Below are positions 15,664-23,619 of a DNA stretch of 64,000 nt, in pieces. Position numbers and translations under genes: made by a program. The notes below the pieces were generated by a model. The model did no database searches. It was not told the origin of the DNA and worked only from the letters and a program-made list of their open reading frames with translations. Source of the DNA: Acidiflorens sp963847715 (GTDB taxonomy: Bacteria; Acidobacteriota; Terriglobia; Terriglobales; Acidobacteriaceae); contig CAWKAZ010000026.1 in NCBI GenBank assembly GCA_963847715.1, positions 186,001 to 250,000 of the forward strand, given 5' to 3'. Within the stretch, counting starts at the first letter, position 1; every line of letters starts with the position of its first letter.

Positions 15664-16754
15664 GGTTGCAATCCCGGCCGCTGTGGCATGACGAATGAGT
15701 AGGCCTTCACCAGTTCATCGCGCAACTGCCGCCCGGTGTAGTGGACGAACACATCGTCCAGCGTGGTGTTCTGCACGGTGAGAGTTTTCAGCACTACCTT
15801 CATCACCACTGCCATCTCGACGAGATCAGTGGTTGTGCCCGATCCATTCGAAGTCAGTACCCGGAACATTCCCGCGCTTTCGTTTTGTACCGATGTGACT
15901 CCCGGCAATCCGCGCAACCGATCTTCCCAATCCGCCGGAGGATTTTCGAACTGCGCCTCGATCACAGTCGATCCCGGAACGCTGGCCTTCAAGGCTTCAG
16001 GAGTGTCGAGCGCGACCAGTTTCCCGTGGTCCACAATCGCAATTCGATTGCACAGCCGATCGGCTTCATCCATGTAATGCGTCGTAATCAGGATCGTCAG
16101 CTTGCGCTTCGATTTGATATTCGAGAGCATCTCCCAGACGGCCACGCGCGATACGGGATCGAGTCCGGTAGTCGGCTCATCTAGAAAGAAAATCTTCGGG
16201 CTATGTACCAGGCCGCGTGCAATTTCCAAACGACGACGCATACCGCCCGATAAGGTTTTCGTTTGGGCTCCTCGCCATTTCGTGAGGTCAACCGTCTCCA
16301 GCAGTTCCGCAATCGCCTCCGCGCGGCGTTTCGCCGGAACGTCGTACAACTTGGCGTAAATATTCAAGTTCTCTTCCACGGTCAGATCTAGATCGCTGGT
16401 TAGAGCCTGCGGAATCACTCCAATCGTCCGGCGCACGGCATTCGGGTCAGAAGCCACATCGTGTCCCGCCACCCGAGCCGATCCCGCGGTGATCGGAATC
16501 AGCGTGGTCATCATCCGAATCAACGTAGATTTCCCGGCTCCGTTCGGCCCGAGAAGGCCGAAAATTTCGCCTTCCTTCACAGCGAACGAAACAGAATCCA
16601 CTGCCGTGAAGTCTCCGTAGCGCTTGACGATGTGATCGACCTCGATGGCATTTGGAGCGTCCGCCGCGATCGCGCCACGCAGGCTGAGTTCGGAGGACGC
16701 AACCGTCGTGCCGTTTGTGGTGTTCCCGTTCGTTTTGTTTACTTCCTCATTCAT
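15660..16754 (-). CDS. ABC transporter ATP-binding protein (DrrA/YbhF-type)
   Basis: The 364-residue ATPase has a ~35-residue Asn/Thr-rich leader before the nucleotide-binding domain. It shows Walker A LLGPNGAGKSTLIRMM, signature LSGGMRRRLEIARGLVHS, Walker B IFFLDEPTTGLDP and the switch His in ILITTHYMDEADRLC. The C-terminal ~100 residues contain the extra domain seen in multidrug ATPases (DDVFVHYTGRQLRDE). It is placed between hlyD and the permease, with 12 bases to hlyD and a 4-base overlap with the permease. It powers export by the complex. Confidence 0.94.
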   Translation of the reverse strand: MNEEVNKTNGNTTNGTTVASSELSLRGAIAADAPNAIEVDHIVKRYGDFTAVDSVSFAVKEGEIFGLLGPNGAGKSTLIRMMTTLIPITAGSARVAGHDVASDPNAVRRTIGVIPQALTSDLDLTVEENLNIYAKLYDVPAKRRAEAIAELLETVDLTKWRGAQTKTLSGGMRRRLEIARGLVHSPKIFFLDEPTTGLDPVSRVAVWEMLSNIKSKRKLTILITTHYMDEADRLCNRIAIVDHGKLVALDTPEALKASVPGSTVIEAQFENPPADWEDRLRGLPGVTSVQNESAGMFRVLTSNGSGTTTDLVEMAVVMKVVLKTLTVQNTTLDDVFVHYTGRQLRDELVKAYSFVMPQRPGLQP

Positions 16755-16766
16755 GAACTGGCACCA

Positions 16767-17852
16767 TCACTTCGTCCCGGCGGCCTCGACCGTCCCTTTC
16801 AGTTGTGCTGGACTGACCAGCACTTCTGCTGTCATGCCGGGGACGTATGCACCCTCCGGATTGTCGAGCCTCACCTTCAGCGCGATTGTTCGTATATCTC
16901 TCTTACGACGCCCCACGTCCCGCTGTGTGGCGAAATCAGCTTCGGCTGCTTTGTAAAACACTTTGCCTGGAATCACCGTGCCGCCGGGCAGTCGTACGCG
17001 GAGCGTGTCGCCGAGCCCAATATGATCGGAATCGGTCTCTGGAATTGCCGCAAACGCCCAGGTGTCACTGAAGTCCACGACAGTTACGATCGCCTGCCCG
17101 GCATTCACGACTTCTCCTTCGCGAGCGGCGCGCACCAGAACGGTTCCTGTGACAGGCGAATAAATCTTGGTATAACCCAGCCGCACTTCTGCTTGCTTTA
17201 ACTGCGCCGTCGCGTTCTCAACCTGGGCACGCGTGGACGCCACCGTACTCTGCGCCGCGGTCGCTTGATTGGTGCGGGCGACCGCCGAATTGAAGTCCGC
17301 CTGTGCCGCTGTCACCTGCTCCTTCAACGACTGCACGCTCGCTTCCTGCGCCTTCAGATTCATTTCCGCCTGCACGCGGTCCTGATCGGATGCAACACCT
17401 GCCTGCGCTAATCCGATGGTGCGGCGGCTGTCGCTTTCGACGCGCGTCAACATGGCCTCGGCCTGGGTCAGTTGCGCTCGTGCCGATTGTAGTTTGGCCT
17501 GCGCATTCGAAACGTCGCTGGATGTCGATCCCTTGGTGGACTTGCTCGTGTATTCGTTGGCGTTCATCTGCGACCGCATGCTGGTGATCGTGGCTGCGGC
17601 TGCTCTCTCTTCGGTCTCCAACTCTGACGGATCCAGAAGCGCGATCAAGTCCCCTTGCTTGACCTGCGAACCCTCTTCGACTAGCAACTTGGTAATTCTT
17701 CCCTGAATCTGCGGGCTCACCACAATCTGGTTCGCATCCACGGTGCCCACCAAAACCAGGTCGGTGCCAGCTGGAGTCGAGAAGAAGTAATAGGCCCCGG
17801 CAATCGTCAGGATGACGGTCAGGGCAATCAAAAATTTATTGCGAGCACTCAT
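16767..17852 (-). CDS. HlyD-family periplasmic adaptor of an efflux system
   Basis: This membrane-fusion protein links the ABC permease to the outer membrane. From the ATG at 17852 (GGAGA about 8 bases upstream; a TTG one codon earlier was not chosen) it has an N-terminal membrane anchor (about 6-25), a biotinyl-lipoyl-like hairpin start (IVVSPQIQGRITKLLVEEG), a long Ala/Gln-rich coiled coil (about 75-210), and the return half (IYSPVTGTVLVRAAREGEVV). The beta-barrel domain follows, ending near GMTAEVLVSPAQLKGTVEAA. It sits directly before the ATPase gene and 70 bases after tetR. Confidence 0.93.
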   Translation of the reverse strand: MSARNKFLIALTVILTIAGAYYFFSTPAGTDLVLVGTVDANQIVVSPQIQGRITKLLVEEGSQVKQGDLIALLDPSELETEERAAAATITSMRSQMNANEYTSKSTKGSTSSDVSNAQAKLQSARAQLTQAEAMLTRVESDSRRTIGLAQAGVASDQDRVQAEMNLKAQEASVQSLKEQVTAAQADFNSAVARTNQATAAQSTVASTRAQVENATAQLKQAEVRLGYTKIYSPVTGTVLVRAAREGEVVNAGQAIVTVVDFSDTWAFAAIPETDSDHIGLGDTLRVRLPGGTVIPGKVFYKAAEADFATQRDVGRRKRDIRTIALKVRLDNPEGAYVPGMTAEVLVSPAQLKGTVEAAGTK

Positions 17853-17925
17853 CAAGAATCTCCGCCAGACATCTGCGCTGTGTAGCCCTCAGTTTGTTGT
17901 CGCGGGTCACCCGCCGTCTTGGAAA

Positions 17926-18624
17926 TTACCGAAACAGGCCCGCCGAAATAAAATCGATGACAAACGATCGCCGCTCTTGAATGCGCTCCGCCGAGAGCGG
18001 GTCCACCTTCATCAACATCTTCATCAGCGGCGCGGCGCCGAAATAGAAAACAATCATCGCCACGACGGAGGGGAGGAAATCCATCGGATTCACTACCCGG
18101 AATTCGCCCGCTTCCGCACCCTCGCGCAGCACTTCTGCAAGCTTCCCGTAGATGGGGCGAAAATATTCTCTTGCGACGCGCTGCATGGCGGCGCTTTCAG
18201 CGCCCGACCGCATCCACTCCGCTTGAACGACCCGCGGAAACTGCGGATTGGCCGCGATGTAATCGAAATACGTGCCCAGATACTCCAACATTTTTTGTCG
18301 CGGCGGCAGATCGCTATCAAGAACGGGCACGACCCGCGCCCGTAGGCCGCTGAAGACGTGGTCGAGCACGGCTTCGTACAAGGCGTCCTTGTCTTGAAAG
18401 TAGTAATACAGAAGGGCCTTGTTGACGTGGGCCGTCTTGGCGATGGCATCCATGCGGGCTCCGGCGATGCCGTGAGCCGCGAACTCGCATACGGCAGCCT
18501 GCAGAATGGCAGCGCGGCTTTCCTCCGGCTGCCCCCGGGTTCCGAAGCGAGGGGCGCGTGAAATCGGGGCCCGGCGGATGGACGGGCTCCGTCGGGGGCC
18601 GCGCGAGGTAATGGAGCGTTTCAT
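17926..18624 (-). CDS. TetR-family repressor of the adjacent exporter
   Basis: The helix-turn-helix lies at about residues 35-80 (IAGARMDAIAKTAHVNKALLYYYFQDKDALY in two consecutive parts), followed by an all-helical ligand domain ending RRSFVIDFISAGLFR. An unusually basic, Arg/Pro/Ser-rich leader of about 25 residues precedes it. The ATG at 18624 was chosen because a further upstream ATG (18636) lies inside the probable operator. It is the first gene of the exporter operon, so it most likely represses itself and hlyD-ABC, as CecR does. The ligand is unknown. Confidence 0.9.
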   Translation of the reverse strand: MKRSITSRGPRRSPSIRRAPISRAPRFGTRGQPEESRAAILQAAVCEFAAHGIAGARMDAIAKTAHVNKALLYYYFQDKDALYEAVLDHVFSGLRARVVPVLDSDLPPRQKMLEYLGTYFDYIAANPQFPRVVQAEWMRSGAESAAMQRVAREYFRPIYGKLAEVLREGAEAGEFRVVNPMDFLPSVVAMIVFYFGAAPLMKMLMKVDPLSAERIQERRSFVIDFISAGLFR

Positions 18625-18629
18625 ATAAT

Positions 18630-18650
18630 TAACCATTTAGTTAGATTATA
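18630..18650 (-). promoter_or_regulatory. Probable operator and -10 element of the tetR-exporter operon
   Basis: On the plus strand TAACCATTTAGTTA (18630-18643) is an inverted repeat TAAC-N6-GTTA, the usual kind of TetR target. Directly upstream on the minus strand is TATAAT (18645-18650), a perfect -10 hexamer, so transcription would start inside the palindrome and be blocked by bound repressor. Confidence 0.5.
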
Positions 18651-18715
18651 GCATGGGCGACCAGGAAGCACGAAATCGCTGAGATGCCGACCCTGAAGGC
18701 CTCCGCATTGCGCCC

Positions 18716-19066
18716 CTACGGTTTCGGGGGCGCATCGGGTGCGCCATCCGAGCCCCAACTTTCTCGTATTGTGTGGCGGAATTTCTCGCGTTCTTCGGGA
18801 GTCATGTGTCCCCAGCGTTCCTTCATGCGGTGACGCCAGTGCATATGCCCGCCATGCCGGCCGCGGAAGCCCCCAAACAGAATCTTGCTCAACACCAGAA
18901 TTCCCACTGCTTGCCAGAAGGTGATCAGATGCCAGCCAAAAAGAGCCGGCATGAGCCAGTTCCACAGGTACATGACCGCAAAGCCGAACAGACCGATGAA
19001 GAGCGGGACAAACAAAACTGCCATCAACCCAAATTTCATACATCGTCCGAACCAATTCCTTCTCAT
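18716..19066 (-). CDS. Small membrane protein with His-rich tail, partner of the ECF sigma gene
   Basis: This 116-residue protein has two hydrophobic segments (about 12-35 and 43-65) and a soluble C-terminus rich in His, Arg and Gly (FRGRHGGHMHWRHRMKE) ending in a charged helix MTPEEREKFRHTIRESWG. The family is not recognised. It starts 11 bases after the ECF sigma stop codon, with a TGAGGA ribosome site overlapping that stop, so it is translated from the same mRNA. The position is where anti-sigma factors usually lie, and the His-rich tail could bind metal; both points are inference. Confidence 0.75.
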   Translation of the reverse strand: MRRNWFGRCMKFGLMAVLFVPLFIGLFGFAVMYLWNWLMPALFGWHLITFWQAVGILVLSKILFGGFRGRHGGHMHWRHRMKERWGHMTPEEREKFRHTIRESWGSDGAPDAPPKP

Positions 19067-19077
19067 AGTTCTTGTCC

Positions 19078-19665
19078 TCAGTCTTTCGTAAATTCGTCGT
19101 GGATGGACTGGAGCCTTTCGCGCAAGAACAGCACGGCATAGTGTTTCCGCGAGAGCAGCGTGTTCACACTGACCCCGGTCTGAGCGGAGATCTCCTTGAA
19201 GCTGTAGCCCATCAATTCATGAGCTTCGAATACCTCGCGCTGTTCCTCGGGCAACTCGTCGAGCGCAGCATCGAGTTCTTCGAGCAGCACACTGCGTGCG
19301 TACGCCGCATCCGGCCCGGCATCAGGCGAAGGGAGCCAGTCGTCCAACTGGAGCGCACCCCCATCCGCAGTTACGGGCGGTGGTTGAGTTCTCAACCCTT
19401 CGCGCGTTCGCTTCCGGAACAGGTCGGTGATGCGATTGCGCGCCACGCTGAACAGCCACGCCGTGACTTGCTCCACCGGCTGCATCAGGCGATAGGCCTC
19501 TACGAGTTCGTAGAAGACATCTTGCAGAATGTCTTCCGCGTCTTCGCGGTCGGCCACACGCTTTCGGATGAAATTGCGCAGGCGGCTCCCTTCGCGATCG
19601 ATCGCTTTCGAGACCCGCTGGTCCTGCTCGGCCATCGCCCACTGTTCTTTCAGCGCCTGGTCCAT
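19078..19665 (-). CDS. ECF-family RNA polymerase sigma factor
   Basis: It has sigma region 2 (ADREDAEDILQDVFYELVEA and VTAWLFSVARNRITDLFRKR) and region 4 (LDELPEEQREVFEAHELMG then YSFKEISAQTGVSVNTLLSR), joined by a 50-residue acidic linker. Region 3 is absent, as in all ECF factors. The ATG at 19665 (MDQALKEQWAMAEQDQRVSK) was chosen; a longer reading to 19764 would overlap the divergent phosphatase gene. It directs transcription of a stress or envelope regulon that cannot be read from the sequence. It is followed by the small membrane protein described at 18716-19066. Confidence 0.9.
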   Translation of the reverse strand: MDQALKEQWAMAEQDQRVSKAIDREGSRLRNFIRKRVADREDAEDILQDVFYELVEAYRLMQPVEQVTAWLFSVARNRITDLFRKRTREGLRTQPPPVTADGGALQLDDWLPSPDAGPDAAYARSVLLEELDAALDELPEEQREVFEAHELMGYSFKEISAQTGVSVNTLLSRKHYAVLFLRERLQSIHDEFTKD

Positions 19666-19755
19666 CCACTTTTGTAGACGACCGAGCGCTGGAAATATTG
19701 TATGGAGCTTCAAGATTACCAAGCGGTTGCTAAGATCATTATCATCAGCATTCAG

Positions 19756-20649
19756 ATGAACCACATCGTCAACAACTTATGGCTCGGCAGCCAGCAGGAT
19801 GCGGACGACCTGATCCGCAATAATCCCGAGAGCATTACGGCCATCCTCAACGTTCGCGGGGCTGATGACTATGATCCACCCGGGCGGGACCAGTCGGCCG
19901 AGCATCCCGGCAAGGCGTACAAGTGGATTCCTGCCCCCGACATTGAAATCATCTATTCGCGCCACGTGAAGGAAGCTGTGGCGTGGCTCCGGGAACAGAC
20001 CGATAAGGGCGAACGGATCCTGATCCACTGCAAGCACGGCCTCTCGCGGTCGGCGGGCTTCCTCGTGGCATACATGGTGGAGAGCGGAATTTCCTCAAGC
20101 CCGGAGGAAGCGAAAGCAACGATCGCGGCGCACCGAACCGTCTACCCCGCAACGCAGGTTGTGGAATCGGTGAAGCCGGCCGTCGTGATCTCCGCGCTCA
20201 CCGGACTGCCGAACCGGAAGGCCTTTGACGAATGGGGGGCCAGTGCATTCGTGGCCCTAGTCGAAGTGGACCGCATGAAGACTTTCCACGACTTTTTCGG
20301 TCCGATGGCCGGAGACGCGCTCATATGCAGGCTTGCCAAGATACTCATCGGCGTTGGGTTGGACGCATACCACGATCAAGGAGATCAATTTCTATGCAAA
20401 GGAGAGTCCGGCGAGGAATTGCACGCCAAACTTTCGCAAGCGCGGAGGATTTTTGGTGAGCCATTTCAGGTCTACGGCGGCGGTCACATTCAAACTATCG
20501 AAGGAATGGATTTTTCGTATGGGATCGGTGCGACTCAACAAGAACAGCGGGAAGCCTTGGCCGTGGCGAAGAAAGCGATGGCCTGTAAGGAGTCACCGGA
20601 GTGGCTGCGCAAAATCATTGGAGCGGGCGGGAGGGGGATGGATTGGTGA
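19756..20649 (+). CDS. Dual-specificity phosphatase fused to a degenerate GGDEF domain
   Basis: Residues 1-~140 form a DSP/PTP phosphatase: MNHIVNNLWLGSQQDADDL at the start and the catalytic P-loop ILIHCKHGLSRSAGFL (HCxxGxxRS, nucleophile Cys). Residues ~150-285 resemble a GGDEF domain: ALTGLPNRKAFDEW, VALVEVDRMKTFHDFFGP, AGDALICRLAKILI, and DQGDQFLC in the place of the GGDEF motif. The first Gly and the Glu of that motif are replaced, so diguanylate cyclase activity is doubtful; nucleotide binding is still possible. This pairing is unusual. The ATG at 19756 was preferred over 19702 because it begins the phosphatase fold directly. The gene is divergent from the ECF sigma gene. Confidence 0.8.
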   Translation: MNHIVNNLWLGSQQDADDLIRNNPESITAILNVRGADDYDPPGRDQSAEHPGKAYKWIPAPDIEIIYSRHVKEAVAWLREQTDKGERILIHCKHGLSRSAGFLVAYMVESGISSSPEEAKATIAAHRTVYPATQVVESVKPAVVISALTGLPNRKAFDEWGASAFVALVEVDRMKTFHDFFGPMAGDALICRLAKILIGVGLDAYHDQGDQFLCKGESGEELHAKLSQARRIFGEPFQVYGGGHIQTIEGMDFSYGIGATQQEQREALAVAKKAMACKESPEWLRKIIGAGGRGMDW

Positions 20650-20735
20650 TGGATGATTGCGAGTTTTCGAGGCGAGAGAGGTCTGGCAGTTGGTGTAAAT
20701 GGCGATCTATCAAACAACTATCCCTTGTGACCCAG

Positions 20736-21347
20736 TCAGCGTTTTGGTGTTGGCGTGATCTGGACAGCGTATGACAACCGCTTAACGAGGCGTTCCTCCT
20801 CCCCACACTGCACCTCGATCGTCACAAAATACCCATTGAGGATGGTCGAATACAGCCCGCGATAATAGCCAAAAGTCGCCTTCTCATAGAAGCGGAAGAC
20901 GGTGCCGACAAAGGGCAGGCCTTGGATGGTGAGAGGGAATCCCTCACGGTAGAGTTTCACATTGTCATCCTCCACGCGGTGTCGGAGGGTACGAACATAT
21001 CGGTCCAGTGTTGTCCCCTTCGGATAGATCGATTGCGACTCGACAAGCAGGCCGAGCGTATAGTTCTCTTGAGGTCCGCGCTCGGGCACGCCGGAATTGT
21101 AGTCAGCATCTATCAATCGCCCCTGTCGGCTCGCCGCACTAATGGGTCCTCGAACATCCCAGTGCGCCTTCGGAGCCGAAAGCGTTATACCCAACATTGA
21201 GTTCTGATAAGTGTCTCCATTCACTTTACCTGCAGCTACCATAGACGAAAAGTCGCTTGTCGCTGCTTGCCCTTGCATCATCAATGAAGGGAAGAGCACG
21301 GCGAGAAACATCAGAAATTGGATTTTAATCAGCAGCGATTTTGACAC
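20736..21347 (-). CDS. Exported protein of unknown function
   Basis: A GTG at 21347 with GGAGGGAG five bases upstream gives a 203-residue product with a clear signal peptide (LIKIQFLMFLAVLFPSLM, cleavage near QGQAATS). The mature part has no recognised domain. It contains the stretch LGITLSAPKAHWDVRGPI and a single Cys near the C-terminus (VQCGEEERLV). Longer readings from ATGs at 21365 and 21371 are possible but lack a ribosome site. It is convergent with the phosphatase-GGDEF gene. Probably a periplasmic protein. Confidence 0.7.
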   Translation of the reverse strand: MSKSLLIKIQFLMFLAVLFPSLMMQGQAATSDFSSMVAAGKVNGDTYQNSMLGITLSAPKAHWDVRGPISAASRQGRLIDADYNSGVPERGPQENYTLGLLVESQSIYPKGTTLDRYVRTLRHRVEDDNVKLYREGFPLTIQGLPFVGTVFRFYEKATFGYYRGLYSTILNGYFVTIEVQCGEEERLVKRLSYAVQITPTPKR

Positions 21348-21468
21348 GGCTCCCTCCGTGAGCATGTCCATAATACACTCGCAATCTGCGGGGGAAGAAG
21401 GCAACCGTTGTTAACAGGCGGTTGCACTAGCTAGGATTTCAAGTCCTCGGAGTGACCTAACCCAGGGT

Positions 21469-21750
21469 CTACTCCGAACCGCCTGCGATCGAAGGCACCA
21501 GCAACACTTCGTCTCCATCCTGAAACGAGTAGGACGCTCCGCCGAGGAAGCGGATGTCTTCTTCGTTTACATAGATGTTCAGGAAGCGCCGCGTTTCGCC
21601 GGCTTCGTCGCGCAGATGCGGCTTCAGGTCGGGGAACTGCGTGTCGAGATGCGAAAGCAGTTCGTTGAGATTGGTGGCCGAGCAGACGACTTTCGGAGTT
21701 CCGGCTGTAAGACGTCGTAAAGCGGTTGGAATTTGAACGGTGATGCTCAT
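21469..21750 (-). CDS. MoaD/ThiS-family sulfur-carrier-like protein
   Basis: This 93-residue ubiquitin-fold protein starts at an ATG with GGGAGG five bases upstream (MSITVQIPTALRRLTAG). It has the family pattern RFLNIYVNEEDIRFLGG and DGDEVLLVPSIAGGSE. Sulfur carriers end in Gly-Gly, which is activated and thiocarboxylated. Here two residues (Ser-Glu) follow the Gly pair, so proteolytic trimming, as for CysO- or QbsE-type carriers, would be needed. It lies directly downstream of threonine synthase, a common pairing for this subfamily. The precise sulfur acceptor is not known. Confidence 0.85.
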   Translation of the reverse strand: MSITVQIPTALRRLTAGTPKVVCSATNLNELLSHLDTQFPDLKPHLRDEAGETRRFLNIYVNEEDIRFLGGASYSFQDGDEVLLVPSIAGGSE

Positions 21751-21792
21751 GAAAGCCTCCCAGGCGAAACGCCAGACGAAAATGTGTGAGTC

Positions 21793-21887
21793 AGTCGTTG
21801 GTCGTCGGTCGCTGGTCGGTAGCAATCCCGAATCCCCTAACGACTATCGACCAACGACCATCGACTAACGACTAACAGCTACCGCCG
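21793..21887. repeat. Intergenic hairpin of short tandem repeats (TCGTTGG type)
   Basis: Left arm TCGTTGG / TCGTCGG / TCGCTGG / TCGG (about 21793-21821) and right arm of complementary units CGACTAT / CGACCAA / CGACCAT / CGACTAA / CGACTAAC (about 21840-21876) lie between the thrC and MoaD genes. The right arm overlaps the last codons and stop of thrC. The layout matches the TTTCAAGG elements but the unit differs. Confidence 0.75.
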
Positions 21888-23181
21888 AAGCCGCAACTAC
21901 TGTCTCCGGAAGCGACTCTGGCAACGCCGTCGCCGTTGCTGCGAGATATGCTTCGAACTCAGCCAGCTTTGGTGCAATGGGGATTTCGGCCTGATACTTG
22001 TCGGCGAGCACGTCGGTGGTTTTGAGTCCGTTGCCGGTAATGCAGAGCACAGTCGTTTCGTCCGGCAAAATTCGGTCCTGTTGGATCAGCTTGCGCGCTG
22101 TCCCAACGGTGACGCCGCCAGCGGTTTCGGTGAAGATGCCTTCGCTCTCCGCTAGCAACTGAATGCCGCTCACCACTTCGGGGTCGGAGATGTCTTCCGA
22201 CCATCCACCGCTCTTGGTGATGGCCTTGATCGCGTAGTGCCCATCAGACGGATTGCCGATCGCGAGCGAGCGCGCAATTGTCTTCGGACGCTGCGGCTCG
22301 ATCTCGGTGCTGTACTGCTTGACAGCCGTCGAGATCGGCGAGCAACCGGAAGCTTGCGCGCCGAAGAACTTTACGGGCTTAGGATCGACCAGGCCGAGGA
22401 GAATCAGTTCGTCGAACGCCTTTTTGATTTTTGTGATTAACGAGCCGCCGGCCATCGGCACGACAACGTTGTCGGGCAGTTTCCAGCCGAGTTGCTCGGC
22501 GATTTCGTAGCCGACCGTCTTCGATCCTTCGGCGTAGTAGGGCCGAAGGTTGACATTCACGAATCCCCAGCGATGTTCGTCCGCGATCTGCGAGCACAGG
22601 CGATTGACGTGGTCATAGCTGCCGTTGATACGCACGAGTTCTGCGCCAAAGACTTGCGTGCCGAGGATCTTCGCGGGCTCGAGGTCCGAAGGAATAAAGA
22701 TCCAAGCCTTGAAGCCATCGCGCGCCGCTTGTGCTGCGACGGAGTTCGCAAGGTTGCCGGTGGAGGAGCAGGCGACCGTATCGAATCCAAAGCTGCGGGC
22801 GTTCGCCAGCGCGACCGCGACCACGCGGTCTTTGAAACTAAGCGTTGGTAAACAGACCGCGTCATTCTTGACGAAAAGATTTCGCGATCCGAGTTTTGCG
22901 CCGAGCTGGGGCGCGCTTACCAGCGGGGTAAATCCAACAGGGAGGGAGGGCTGATACCCCGCCGGCAGCGGCAACAGCTCGCGGTAACGCCACATGTTCG
23001 GCGCGCGCGAAGCGAAAAGGTCGCGCGAGACGCGCGGTCGGAGCGAATCGTAATCGTAGGTAACTTCGAGGGGAGAGAAACAGTCTTCGCAGATGCTGCG
23101 GGCCTGGTTGCCCCAGGTCTTACCGCATTCGCGGCAACGGAGTTCGTAGGTGCTGGTGCTTGTGGGTACGTGCGTGCTCAT
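21865..23181 (-). CDS. thrC: Threonine synthase (PLP-dependent)
   Basis: The enzyme converts O-phosphohomoserine to threonine. The 438-residue protein has an N-terminal zinc-ribbon-like pair (CRECGKTWGN and CEDCFSP), the PLP Lys in LPTLSFKDRVVAVAL, the PLP phosphate-binding region CSSTGNLANSVAA and the Gly-rich loop VVPMAGGSLITKIKKA. C-terminal PLP-ring contacts are in VLCITGNGLKTTDV. The last ~12 residues (VVAASAVAVSR) are encoded by the edge of the repeat element, so the C-terminus appears to have been remodelled by it. It is followed by the MoaD-like gene; some thrC homologues paired with sulfur carriers make other amino acids, so a non-threonine product is possible. Confidence 0.9.
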   Translation of the reverse strand: MSTHVPTSTSTYELRCRECGKTWGNQARSICEDCFSPLEVTYDYDSLRPRVSRDLFASRAPNMWRYRELLPLPAGYQPSLPVGFTPLVSAPQLGAKLGSRNLFVKNDAVCLPTLSFKDRVVAVALANARSFGFDTVACSSTGNLANSVAAQAARDGFKAWIFIPSDLEPAKILGTQVFGAELVRINGSYDHVNRLCSQIADEHRWGFVNVNLRPYYAEGSKTVGYEIAEQLGWKLPDNVVVPMAGGSLITKIKKAFDELILLGLVDPKPVKFFGAQASGCSPISTAVKQYSTEIEPQRPKTIARSLAIGNPSDGHYAIKAITKSGGWSEDISDPEVVSGIQLLAESEGIFTETAGGVTVGTARKLIQQDRILPDETTVLCITGNGLKTTDVLADKYQAEIPIAPKLAEFEAYLAATATALPESLPETVVAASAVAVSR

Positions 23182-23619
23182 CCTGCAACTTCTTTCTGTG
23201 ACTGCGGGACGAGCCGGGTAAAAATACCCCAGTAAATAGAAATCCCCTTTTCCAAAAAATGGGAAAAGAGGCTCGGGAAATGCGAATCAAATTTTCGCGT
23301 ACCCGAATCTCATGGTCCCCGTTACCGGGCGAGAGTTGGCACCTGCGATGGAGATATATGATCCCGATCCGGTTGCCGTGGCGTCCTAGGGCTCGTCCCT
23401 CAGCCACTCTGCATGAAATTCCGATTTACCCAATGAAGGGTAAACTTGGGAATAGATACTATTACCGACTGATCGGTCTGTCAAGGGGCGGTTTCAAATA
23501 TCGAAGATCAACCGTCGCCTACCGCAACTCGATCGCGCGACGACTTTCTCTTCGTCATGAAGCCAACTCGGTGGCTTTCATTGACTTACCCGTTTCATCC
23601 ACGTAGTATTCGCCACGAA
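23182..23619. other. Intergenic region between divergent thrC and the Ser/Thr kinase gene
   Basis: This 438-base gap holds no convincing gene. Seen in it are a short hairpin CTTTTCC / GGGAAAAG around 23245-23267, near the thrC promoter side, and an inverted repeat ACCGA-N4-TCGGT at 23464-23477, possibly an operator for the kinase gene. Both are weak signals. Confidence 0.4.
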
